Below, piece after piece: positions 8,398 through 16,690 of a DNA stretch of 64,000 nucleotides. How positions within the stretch are numbered: the first letter of the stretch is position 1; every line of letters begins with the position of its first letter. This DNA comes from an uncultured Algibacter sp. (GTDB lineage: Bacteria > Bacteroidota > Bacteroidia > Flavobacteriales > Flavobacteriaceae). Under the pieces are notes generated by a model. The model was not told the DNA's origin and did no database searches. It worked only from the letters and a program-made list of their open reading frames with translations. The position numbers and the translations under genes were made by a program. The stretch is from contig NZ_CANKXG010000010.1 of the NCBI RefSeq assembly GCF_947487575.1, forward strand, positions 1-64,000. Direction: 5' to 3'.

Positions 8398-8775
8398 AAT
8401 TAATATTTTAAGAGGGTTATATATAAGTACATACAAAAATTTTTAAAATGTGAGCATAATTATTTAAAAGTGATAACCTTTAGAAGTAAGATACTTACTT
8501 TTTTCAAATATTTTTAAATCAAAAAAAGAACTCAGCACAACCTCTAATAAACTTAATTACGAAGTTGAGTTTAATTAAAAATCTTGCTTCTTAATTCTTA
8601 GAATAATCTTATATTTACATCGAGAAGTTGGTTTTTTAAAAAGCCTTTTATTGAAACTTCTTAAAAATTCATTATCAAGTTTTACAGAAATATTTTCGGT
8701 AATTACAAGATTCAAAAATAGGTATAAACCATCTTCCGATAGATACTTTCTAGTCGGAATCAATATATAAAATAT
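8398..8775. other. Divergent intergenic region before ricT
   Basis: This 378-bp AT-rich gap separates the M23 gene from ricT. I see no RNA gene or repeat. A minus-strand open frame of 62 codons (8575-8763) has no recognisable domain and I do not call it. Promoters of both flanking genes should lie here. Confidence 0.5.
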
Positions 8776-10032
8776 ATGGCTTGCGCAAGTTGCTCAACTA
8801 AAGACGGCTCACCAAAAGGCTGCAAAAATAATGGTACTTGTGGTACAGATAGTTGTAATAAGCTAACCGTTTTTGATTGGTTGGCAAATATGGCGCTTCC
8901 TAACGGAGAAAAACCTTTTAATTGGGTTGAGGTACGTTACAAAAACGGTAGAAAAGAGTACTACAAAAATACAGAAAACTTAACTTTAAGTATTGGTGAT
9001 ATAGTAGCCACACAAGCCAAAGCAGGACATGATATTGGTATGGTTACCCTTACGGGAGAATTAGTGCGCGTTCAAATGAAGCGTAAAAATATTTCTGAAA
9101 ATCAAGAAGAAGTACTAAAAATTTATAGAAAAGCAAGCCAAAAAGATATTGATATCTGGTCGACAGCAAGAGACAAAGAAGAACCTATGAAGGTTAAAGC
9201 GCGTCAATTTGCTATAGATTTGAGATTACAGATGAAAATTTCAGATATCGAATTTCAAGGTGATGCAAGTAAGGCAACGTTTTATTATACAGCTGAAGAA
9301 CGCGTAGATTTTCGTGAGTTAATTAAAGTTTTTGCTCGAGAATTTAGAACACGTATTGAAATGAAACAAGTAGGCTTTCGTCAAGAAGCAGCAAGACTTG
9401 GTGGTATAGGTTCCTGTGGGCGCGAATTGTGCTGTTCTACTTGGTTAACGGATTTTCGTTCTGTTAGTACATCTGCGGCACGTTACCAACAATTATCCTT
9501 AAACCCTCAAAAATTAGCAGGACAATGTGGTAAGCTAAAATGTTGTTTAAATTACGAGCTAGACACGTATCTTGATGCTTTAAAAAGCTTTCCTAAAAAC
9601 GATACAAAATTATATACTGAAAAAGGCACAGCAGTATGTCAAAAAACAGACATTTTTAAAGGGCACATGTGGTTTGCTTATGAAGGTGAATGGATGAATT
9701 GGCACAAAATTACTACAGACCAAGCCAATGAAATTATTGAGTTAAATAAGCAAAAGAAAAAAATTGCAAGCCTAGAAGAATATGCTTCAGATCTTGTTGA
9801 AAAAGATACTAAAGAAGTGTTTGAGAACGTTGTAGGTCAAGATAGTTTAACACGTTTTGATAGTCCAAAACGCAATAAAAAACGTAGAAATAATAGAAGG
9901 AAGGGTAATCAAGGTAATAACAAAGGGACATCAAATACTAATGCAACACCTAATAAGAGTCCAAACCAAAATAGACGAAAAAATAATAATAGAAAACCAA
10001 AACCACAAAACAGTAAAAATGCTGAAAAATAG
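8776..10032 (+). CDS. ricT: PSP1-domain protein, RicT-like
   Basis: This 418-residue protein contains a PSP1 domain with the conserved parts RLGGIGSCGRELCCSTWL and AGQCGKLKCCLNYE; in Bacillus the equivalent RicT (YaaT) binds Fe-S clusters as part of the Ric complex that affects RNA processing. An N-terminal Cys cluster (CASC, CKNNGTC) is present. The last 60 residues are a basic, Asn/Lys/Arg-rich tail likely to be disordered and RNA-binding. The gene overlaps gldH by 14 bp; ricT-gldH-PBP1A is a gene order seen in Flavobacteriia. Role in this organism is inferred. Confidence 0.85.
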   Translation: MACASCSTKDGSPKGCKNNGTCGTDSCNKLTVFDWLANMALPNGEKPFNWVEVRYKNGRKEYYKNTENLTLSIGDIVATQAKAGHDIGMVTLTGELVRVQMKRKNISENQEEVLKIYRKASQKDIDIWSTARDKEEPMKVKARQFAIDLRLQMKISDIEFQGDASKATFYYTAEERVDFRELIKVFAREFRTRIEMKQVGFRQEAARLGGIGSCGRELCCSTWLTDFRSVSTSAARYQQLSLNPQKLAGQCGKLKCCLNYELDTYLDALKSFPKNDTKLYTEKGTAVCQKTDIFKGHMWFAYEGEWMNWHKITTDQANEIIELNKQKKKIASLEEYASDLVEKDTKEVFENVVGQDSLTRFDSPKRNKKRRNNRRKGNQGNNKGTSNTNATPNKSPNQNRRKNNNRKPKPQNSKNAEK

Positions 10033-10513
10033 AATCTTATTATTGTTTTTATTGTATTCTTTTATAATAGTTTCTTGCGATTCTAATAGCGTTTATGACA
10101 ACTATAAATCTGTTCCTAATGCTTGGCATAAAGACAAAATAGTAAGCTTTAAAGTAAAGCCACCAGACTCAACAAACACCTATAATTTGTTTGTTAACTT
10201 AAGAAATACAAACGCATATAAGTACAATAATTTATTTTTAATTGTCGAAATGGTTTTTCCTCATGGAAAAACAATTAAAGATACTTTAGAGTATAGAATG
10301 GCAGAACCAAGTGGAAAGCTTCTAGGTGAAGGTTTTACAGATATTAAAGAAAATAAATTGTGGTATAAAGAAGGCGTTGTTTTTAACGAAACTGGCGAAT
10401 ACACAGTTAATATTCAACATGCCATGCGAGAAAACGGAAAAGTTAAAGGCATCTTAGAATTAGAAGGCGTAACAGATATTGGGTTTAGAATAGAAAATTC
10501 AAATAAAAAATAA
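10019..10513 (+). CDS. gldH: Gliding motility lipoprotein GldH
   Basis: From the ATG at 10019 the protein has 164 residues with a lipoprotein signal (LLLFLLYSFIIVSC), lipobox Cys20. The mature sequence, including NLFVNLRNTNAYKYNNLFL and a late GILELEGVTDIGFR, matches GldH, a lipoprotein needed for gliding in Flavobacterium. The open frame extends upstream to 9857, but that part lies in the basic tail of ricT and precedes the signal peptide, so I reject the earlier start. Overlap with ricT suggests coupling. Confidence 0.92.
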   Translation: MLKNRILLLFLLYSFIIVSCDSNSVYDNYKSVPNAWHKDKIVSFKVKPPDSTNTYNLFVNLRNTNAYKYNNLFLIVEMVFPHGKTIKDTLEYRMAEPSGKLLGEGFTDIKENKLWYKEGVVFNETGEYTVNIQHAMRENGKVKGILELEGVTDIGFRIENSNKK

Positions 10514-10517
10514 TCAA

Positions 10518-10562
10518 CATAACTTTAAAACACTTAAGAATTCAGACTTAAGACACTTAAAC
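10518..10562. repeat. Low-complexity ACTTAAGACACT-type repeats
   Basis: Short imperfect units (ACTTTAAAACACTTAAG, ACTTAAGACACTTAAA) fill the gap before the PBP1A gene. Very similar units occur at 13799-13837 before scoB. The function is unknown. Confidence 0.4.
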
Positions 10563-10563
10563 T

Positions 10564-12906
10564 ATGGCAAAAGTAAAAAAAGAAGCAAAAGCAGTTCAAG
10601 ATTTTTCAAAATACGTTCGTTGGTTTTGGATGGTTTTTTTGGGTGGAATATTGGCTATCTTGTTAGTGTTTTTATCAGCATCTTGGGGCATACTTGGTGA
10701 GATGCCTGATCATACTCAATTAGAAAACCTTAAATCAAATTTAGCTACTGAAATTATTTCATCTGATGGGGAAACACTAGGGAAATTTTATCTTGATGAT
10801 AATAGGACACCAGTAGGTTATAATGAGTTGCCAGAACATTTAGTTAATGCATTAATCGCTACTGAAGATGCTCGTTTTCATAAACACTCAGGAATTGATG
10901 TTAGAGGAACCTTAAGAGCTGCAACTTATATGGGAAGCAGAGGTGGAGCAAGTACTATTTCGCAACAATTGGCTAAATTGTTTTTTACAAGAAAAGCTTC
11001 TGGGAATATTGTAAAAAGATTGACCCAAAAGGTGAAAGAATGGGTTATTGCTACCCGTTTAGAACGTCAATATACTAAGGAAGAGATTATAGCTCAGTAT
11101 TTTAATAAATATGATTTTTTGAATAATGCTGATGGTATTCGAAGCGCAGCAAGAATTTATTTCGGAAAAGAACCAAAAGACTTAAATATTAAAGAATCTG
11201 CTATGTTGGTCGGGATGTTTAAAAATTCATCATTATTCAATCCTAGAAGACGCGAAGCTTTAACCAAGAAACGTCGAAATGTAGTTTTGTCTCAAATGGC
11301 TAAATATGATTATATAACTGAAGCAGTTAAAGATTCATTACAAAAAACAGAATTAGATTTAAACTATTCGCCAGAATCACATCGTGAAGGTACCGCAACC
11401 TATTTTAGAGGTTATTTAGATGGGTTTATGAAAGATTGGATTAAGAAGAATCCTAAACCCGATGGCACAAAATGGAATTTATATAACGATGGTTTAAAAA
11501 TTTATACTACTATTGATTCCCGTATGCAAACCTATGCAGAAAATGCAGTGCAGCAACATATGCCAAGGTTACAAGCAGAGTTTTTTAATCAAAATACACC
11601 TAAAAGAAATCCAACAGCACCGTTCTTAGAACTTGAAAAAGAAGAGATTGATGCCTTAATGAAAAGAGGAATGAAACAATCTGAGCGATGGAGGCATATG
11701 AAATATGATTTAAAAAAATCAGATAAAGAAATTGAAGCATCTTTTCAAAAAGCAACAAAAATGTCTGTTTTTGCATGGAAAGATGGAAAAGCCTCAGAAG
11801 TTGATACTATCATGAAGCCCATAGATTCTATGCGCTATTACAAGTCTTTTTTAAGAACTGGTATGATGTCTATGAATCCTCAAACAGGTCATGTAAAAGC
11901 TTGGGTTGGGGGGATTAATTACAGACATTTTCAGTATGATATGGTTAAACAAGGAAAACGTCAAATAGGGTCGACATTTAAACCTTTTGTTTATACTGCG
12001 GCCATAGATCAGTTGCATTATTCACCTTGTGATGAATTTCCTGATGTTCCATATTGTATAGAAGCCAATAAGTATGGAAACCCTGAAGAGTGGTGTCCTA
12101 AAAATTCAAGTAACGATTATGGCGGAACAAGAACTTTAAAAAATGCCTTAGGCAACTCAGTGAATACAGTTACGGCTCAATTAATTGATAAAGTTGGACC
12201 ACAAACCGTTGTTGATTTAGTTAAGAAATTAGGAGTTGATTCTGAAATGCTTCCAGTGCCTTCTATAGCTTTAGGAACACCCGACATTAGTGTTTATGAA
12301 ATGGTAGGTGCCTACGCATCATTTGCCAATCATGGGGTATATACAAAGCCAGTAATGGTTACAAGTATCGAAGATAAAAACGGAACTATATTATACCAAT
12401 TTAAACCTGAAACGAAAGATGTGTTAAGTGAAGAAACGGCTTATGTTGCTGTTAAACTAATGGAAGGCGTTACTCAAGGTGGTTCAGGAACAAGATTAAG
12501 ACATGCCTGGGCAACATATAGACCTGAGTATAAAGAGGTCGTTACGGGTTATCCTTATGAACTGACAAACCCAATTGCTGGAAAAACAGGAACAACTCAA
12601 AACCAAAGTGATGGTTGGTTTATGGGTATGGTGCCAAATTTAGTAACTGGAGTTTGGGTTGGAGCTGAAGATCGAGCTGCCCATTTTAAAACCATTACCT
12701 ATGGTCAGGGAGCTACAATGGCATTGCCTATTTGGGGGCTTTATATGAAGAGTTGTTATGCCGATAACGAATTAGATATTTCTACAGAAGAGTTTGAATC
12801 TCCTGAGAATCTATCTATAAATGTAGATTGTTCAAAACATACGAGTACAACCGATGCAGAAGAAGATACTGATGATGAAACACCTGAAGATTTAGATTTC
12901 GGATAG
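10564..12906 (+). CDS. Class A penicillin-binding protein 1A
   Basis: This 780-residue bifunctional peptidoglycan synthase has a membrane anchor at about 20-42, a GT51 transglycosylase domain with EDARFHKHSGID and a transpeptidase domain with SxxK in GSTFKPFVYT, SVN in NSVNTVTA, and KTGT in AGKTGTTQNQSDGW. It polymerises and cross-links glycan strands on the periplasmic face. The C-terminal end is acidic (DAEEDTDDETPEDL). It is the last gene after ricT and gldH and is followed by a terminator at 12936-12966. Confidence 0.96.
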   Translation: MAKVKKEAKAVQDFSKYVRWFWMVFLGGILAILLVFLSASWGILGEMPDHTQLENLKSNLATEIISSDGETLGKFYLDDNRTPVGYNELPEHLVNALIATEDARFHKHSGIDVRGTLRAATYMGSRGGASTISQQLAKLFFTRKASGNIVKRLTQKVKEWVIATRLERQYTKEEIIAQYFNKYDFLNNADGIRSAARIYFGKEPKDLNIKESAMLVGMFKNSSLFNPRRREALTKKRRNVVLSQMAKYDYITEAVKDSLQKTELDLNYSPESHREGTATYFRGYLDGFMKDWIKKNPKPDGTKWNLYNDGLKIYTTIDSRMQTYAENAVQQHMPRLQAEFFNQNTPKRNPTAPFLELEKEEIDALMKRGMKQSERWRHMKYDLKKSDKEIEASFQKATKMSVFAWKDGKASEVDTIMKPIDSMRYYKSFLRTGMMSMNPQTGHVKAWVGGINYRHFQYDMVKQGKRQIGSTFKPFVYTAAIDQLHYSPCDEFPDVPYCIEANKYGNPEEWCPKNSSNDYGGTRTLKNALGNSVNTVTAQLIDKVGPQTVVDLVKKLGVDSEMLPVPSIALGTPDISVYEMVGAYASFANHGVYTKPVMVTSIEDKNGTILYQFKPETKDVLSEETAYVAVKLMEGVTQGGSGTRLRHAWATYRPEYKEVVTGYPYELTNPIAGKTGTTQNQSDGWFMGMVPNLVTGVWVGAEDRAAHFKTITYGQGATMALPIWGLYMKSCYADNELDISTEEFESPENLSINVDCSKHTSTTDAEEDTDDETPEDLDFG

Positions 12907-12935
12907 AAATAGGTAGTAATTTTATAAAATCGACG

Positions 12936-12966
12936 AAACCATTCTGAAAAGAATGGTTTTTTCTTT
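12936..12966 (+). terminator. PBP1A terminator
   Basis: AAACCATTCT, a GAAA loop and AGAATGGTTT form a 10-bp stem followed by TTTTCTTTTT. Confidence 0.88.
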
Positions 12967-13028
12967 TTCAAAAATTTAGACATATCATTCAATTATTCGT
13001 AATTTTATACTGCAAAAACTGAATAATC

Positions 13029-13730
13029 ATGATTAATAAAAAAGTAGCTAATGTTCAAGAAGCTTTAAAAGGTGTTTCCAGCAACATGACTTTTATGCTT
13101 GGTGGTTTTGGGCTTAGCGGTATTCCTGAAAACGCAATAGCAGAATTAGTGAAACTTGGGGTAAATGGCTTAACCTGTATTTCTAATAATGCTGGGGTTG
13201 ATGATTTCGGATTAGGATTGCTACTTCAAAAAAAGCAAATCAAGAAAATGGTTTCGTCTTATGTAGGAGAAAATGATGAATTTGAGCGCCAAATGCTTTC
13301 AGGAGAATTGGATGTTGAATTAATTCCTCAAGGTACTTTAGCAGAACGCTGTAGAGCTGCTCAAGCAGGTTTTCCTGCTATATATACGCCTGCCGGATTT
13401 GGAACTGAAGTTGCTGAAGGTAAAGAAACTCGTGAGTTTGATGGGAAAATGTACGTTTTAGAACATGCATTTAAAGCTGATTTTGCATTTGTAAAAGCTT
13501 GGAAAGGTGATGAGGCTGGAAATTTGATTTTTAAAGGGACCGCTAGAAATTTTAATCCTAATATGTGCGGTGCCGCTAAAATAACAGTGGCTGAGGTTGA
13601 AGAAATGGTACCGTTAGGTGAGTTAGATCCTAATCAAATTCATATTCCAGGCATATTTGTGCAACGCATATTTCAAGGTGAGGTTTATGAAAAGAGGATT
13701 GAACAACGTACTGTAAGACAAAGAGATTAA
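13029..13730 (+). CDS. scoA: 3-oxoacid CoA-transferase subunit A
   Basis: This 233-residue subunit shows family I CoA-transferase features: the glycine-rich [13 protein letters not shown] near residue 24 and the late [18 protein letters not shown]. With subunit B at 13842 it would move CoA from succinyl-CoA to acetoacetate or related 3-oxoacids. The two genes are separated by 111 bp that contain a weak GCGCT/AGCGC hairpin with a T-run, so expression of the two may not be strictly equal. Confidence 0.93.
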   Translation: MINKKVANVQEALKGVSSNMTFMLGGFGLSGIPENAIAELVKLGVNGLTCISNNAGVDDFGLGLLLQKKQIKKMVSSYVGENDEFERQMLSGELDVELIPQGTLAERCRAAQAGFPAIYTPAGFGTEVAEGKETREFDGKMYVLEHAFKADFAFVKAWKGDEAGNLIFKGTARNFNPNMCGAAKITVAEVEEMVPLGELDPNQIHIPGIFVQRIFQGEVYEKRIEQRTVRQRD

Positions 13731-13798
13731 ATAAATAAGTTAAAAGTTATAAGTACTTAAAGAGCGCTAAAGTTAAAAGGGTAAAGCGCGTTTTTTTA

Positions 13799-13837
13799 AA
13801 ACTTTAAGCACTCAAAACTTTAGGCATTTAAAACTTA
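13799..13837. repeat. Low-complexity ACTTTAAGCACT-type repeats
   Basis: Units such as AAACTTTAAGCACTC, AAAACTTTAGGCATTT and AAAACTTAAAA occur in tandem just before scoB and resemble those at 10518-10562. Confidence 0.4.
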
Positions 13838-13841
13838 AAAA

Positions 13842-14495
13842 ATGTTAGATAAAACAGGTATAGCGAAACGTATTGCCAAAGAGGTTAAAGATGGCTATTA
13901 TGTTAACTTAGGAATTGGTATTCCAACCTTAGTAGCAAACTATGTACATAATGATATTGAAGTTGAATTTCAAAGTGAGAATGGCGTTTTAGGTATGGGG
14001 CCTTTCCCGTTTGAAGGTGAAGAAGATGCCGATGTAATTAATGCTGGAAAGCAAACAATTACTACTTTGCCGGGGGCTAGCTTTTTCGATTCAGCTTTAA
14101 GCTTCTCAATGATTCGCGGACAGCATGTTGACTTAACTATTTTGGGAGCAATGGAAGTAGCTGAAAATGGTGATATAGCAAACTGGAAAATTCCTGGGCG
14201 TATGGTTAAAGGAATGGGGGGTGCCATGGATTTAGTAGCTAGTGCAGAAAATATTATTGTAGCCATGATGCATACCAATAAGCGGGGTGAATCAAAACTT
14301 TTAAAAACATGCTCATTACCTCTAACCGGTGTTGGTTGTGTAAAACGAATAGTAACTAATCTAGCTGTTATTGAAGTTTCGGAAAATGGATTTATACTAT
14401 TAGAACGCGCTCCAGGAGTTTCTATAGAAGACATAAAAAATGCAACAGAAGGTACTTTAATTGTTGAAGGATACATTCCTGAAATGGAAATTTAG
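13842..14495 (+). CDS. scoB: 3-oxoacid CoA-transferase subunit B
   Basis: This 217-residue subunit carries the family I active-site Glu in QSENGVLGMGP (about residue 46), which forms the glutamyl-CoA thioester. It also has NLGIGIPTLVANY and the conserved GAMEVAENGDIANWKIPG. It pairs with scoA upstream. A strong terminator with a 16-bp stem lies 28 bp after the stop. Confidence 0.94.
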   Translation: MLDKTGIAKRIAKEVKDGYYVNLGIGIPTLVANYVHNDIEVEFQSENGVLGMGPFPFEGEEDADVINAGKQTITTLPGASFFDSALSFSMIRGQHVDLTILGAMEVAENGDIANWKIPGRMVKGMGGAMDLVASAENIIVAMMHTNKRGESKLLKTCSLPLTGVGCVKRIVTNLAVIEVSENGFILLERAPGVSIEDIKNATEGTLIVEGYIPEMEI

Positions 14496-14522
14496 GATTG
14501 TCTACTTTCAGAAAATTAGATG

Positions 14523-14568
14523 AAAAATCGACAAAATGTTAAATTAAAATGCATTTTGTCGATTTTTT
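14523..14568. terminator. scoB terminator, 16-bp perfect stem
   Basis: AAAAATCGACAAAATG (14523-14538) and its exact reverse complement (14552-14567) enclose a 13-base loop. The flanking A- and T-runs could let it act on both strands. Confidence 0.88.
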
Positions 14569-14671
14569 ATGTTTTTTAACGATATACTTGAAAATGTATA
14601 CTATATTAGCTGTCCCCAAAAAAACCAAATATTTATAGATTTCCCCAAATCTACCATAAACTTAAAAACTT

Positions 14672-14800
14672 ATGAATATTGCAACAAATCTACCTGAACT
14701 ACCTACAAATAACGAAAGCAAATTTAAAGAAACTTTAAAACAGAATTTACAGTTTTTAAAAAGCTTAGTTTATCTAACCAAAAAAATATTCATGCTATAG
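14672..14800 (+). CDS. Possible 42-residue small protein
   Basis: An ATG frame of 42 codons (MNIATNLPELPTNNESKF and onward, ending KKIFML) lies between the scoB terminator and the ABC transporter gene and overlaps the stop of the latter by 6 bp on the opposite strand. Composition is normal for the neighbourhood, with amphipathic Lys/Leu repeats in the second half. There is no family I can name and no clear promoter, so it is a weak call. Confidence 0.3.
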   Translation: MNIATNLPELPTNNESKFKETLKQNLQFLKSLVYLTKKIFML

Positions 14801-16468
14801 CCCTTTGGGAATAGCATGAATTAATTTTTTAGTGTAATCCTTTTTCGGTGCGTTATATATAGTATCTGCGTCGTCTAGTTCTTCAATTTTACCTTGGTTC
14901 ATAACTAACAATTGATCAGACATGTATTTCACCACAGCCAAGTCATGTGAAATGAAGATATATGTAAAACCAAAATCTTTTTTAAGCTCGTTAAGCAAAT
15001 TTAAAACTTGCGCTTGAACTGATATATCTAAAGCAGAAACCGATTCATCACAAACAATTAATTTAGGTTGTAATGCAATGGTTCTTGCAATACCAATACG
15101 CTGACGTTGCCCGCCAGAAAACTCATGTGAGTATCTAGTAAAGTAATCTTCAGATAAGCCAACACGGTTTAAAATATCAATTACTTTTTCTTTTCTTTCT
15201 TTATCAGAAGTATAGAGGTTATGGACTTTCATGGGTTCCATAATGGCTTCACCAACAGGTATTCTTGGATTTAATGACGAGTATGGATCTTGAAATATAA
15301 TTTGAATATCTTTCCTTAAACGTCTAGTTTCTGTTTTGGAAAGTTTGGTTATGTCAATACCATTATATAAAATAGAACCAGCAGTAGCTTTATCTAATTG
15401 GAGAATAGCATTTCCTAAAGTTGATTTTCCGCAACCAGATTCTCCAACCAAACCTAAAGTTTCACCTTCATAAAGTTTAAAACTCACATTATTTACAGCT
15501 TTAAAATGCTGAGGTTTTTTAAACCATCCAGATTTTGTGATATATTCTTTTTCAACATTAATAACTTCTAACAGAGGCGGTTTACTATATAGTTTTTCAT
15601 GATTTGTTTTACGTTGTTCAGTTGTAATTATTTCTGTTGAAATACTATCATCTAAAAAATCTTGAATGGTTGGTAAGGTTTTTAGTCGCGTATCTAAAGA
15701 AGGTCTAGAATTTATTAAAGCTTTTGTATAATTATGCTCAGGATTCTTAAAAATTGTTTCAACTCTACCTTGTTCAACAATATTGCCTTTATACATTACT
15801 AAAACTCGATTTGCAATTTCTGAAATTAAGGCCAAGTCATGAGTAATAAAAATGATACTCATTTTTGTTTTAATTTGTAGCTCCTTCAATAATGTTATAA
15901 TATCATTTTGTACAGTAACGTCTAAGGCTGTAGTAGGTTCATCAGCAATTAAGATGTCTGGTTTACAAGCAACAGCCATAGCTATCATAACACGTTGTTT
16001 TTGCCCGCCAGAAATTTCATGAGGGTAAGATTTAAAAACGCGTTTAGGGTCTGGAAGCTTTACTTTTTCAAATAGTGATATGGTTTCTTCAGTGACTTGA
16101 TTTTTTGATGAGTTGGTATGTTGTAGTAAGATTTCTTCAACTTGCTTTCCACATGTCATTGATGGATTTAAAGAACTCATAGGTTCTTGAAAAATCATCG
16201 CAATTTTATGACCTCTTATTTTTTGAAAAGTTTTATTTGAAAGTTGAGTAAGATCATTATTCCTATAAAAAATTGAGCCATTTGTGATTTTAGAAATTTT
16301 CTTTGGGAGTAATCCTAAAATAGCCAAAGAAGAAACTGATTTTCCCGAACCTGATTCGCCTACAATACCTAATATTTCATTTTTTCTTAATTGGTAGGAT
16401 ATGTTATGAATAACCTCATTTTCGCCAAATGCAATGGAAAGATTTTTAATTGATAAGATTGCCCCCAT
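14795..16468 (-). CDS. Oligopeptide-type ABC transporter, two fused ATPase domains
   Basis: From the ATG at 16468 the protein has 557 residues and two complete nucleotide-binding domains, as in DppD fused to DppF. Domain 1 has Walker A GESGSGKS, signature SGGQKQRV and Walker B LIADEPTTALD. Domain 2, from about residue 310, has GESGCGKST, SGGQRQRI and LIVCDESVSALD. Each is followed by an oligo/dipeptide C-terminal extension. It would power peptide or nickel-type uptake, but no permease or binding protein is encoded nearby. The frame extends to 16483 only through a TTG codon. Confidence 0.94.
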   Translation of the reverse strand: MGAILSIKNLSIAFGENEVIHNISYQLRKNEILGIVGESGSGKSVSSLAILGLLPKKISKITNGSIFYRNNDLTQLSNKTFQKIRGHKIAMIFQEPMSSLNPSMTCGKQVEEILLQHTNSSKNQVTEETISLFEKVKLPDPKRVFKSYPHEISGGQKQRVMIAMAVACKPDILIADEPTTALDVTVQNDIITLLKELQIKTKMSIIFITHDLALISEIANRVLVMYKGNIVEQGRVETIFKNPEHNYTKALINSRPSLDTRLKTLPTIQDFLDDSISTEIITTEQRKTNHEKLYSKPPLLEVINVEKEYITKSGWFKKPQHFKAVNNVSFKLYEGETLGLVGESGCGKSTLGNAILQLDKATAGSILYNGIDITKLSKTETRRLRKDIQIIFQDPYSSLNPRIPVGEAIMEPMKVHNLYTSDKERKEKVIDILNRVGLSEDYFTRYSHEFSGGQRQRIGIARTIALQPKLIVCDESVSALDISVQAQVLNLLNELKKDFGFTYIFISHDLAVVKYMSDQLLVMNQGKIEELDDADTIYNAPKKDYTKKLIHAIPKGL

Positions 16469-16690
16469 TTTATTAATAATCAATATTAGTATTCAAATAT
16501 ACTAAATAGGTTGTTGCTTATAGAGTTAATTAAGAATATAAGCAAACGAGTTTTGTAAGTAACCCCTTTAACTATAATGTGGTTAAGCCATAAAACGCAT
16601 AACTATCTATAAATCAGTTTAAAAAAAGTCGTTTATTTAAAAAAAAACGATTACATTAAAGCTAATTATTAACCTTTTTAACCAACCCTC

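Noticed and set aside
8575-8763. 62-codon minus-strand frame between the M23 gene and ricT
   Set aside because: Lys/Leu/Phe-rich AT-derived composition, no domain, no visible promoter or start signal, and a start codon only 12 bp from ricT in the presumed promoter region.
9857-10018. Extended N-terminus for GldH
   Set aside because: It lies in the basic tail of ricT in another frame and would precede the lipoprotein signal; the ATG at 10019 gives a perfect signal peptide and lipobox.
13767-13800. Terminator between scoA and scoB
   Set aside because: The stem is only about 5 bp (GCGCT/AGCGC) with a long loop; the T-run is good but the hairpin is too weak to call alone.
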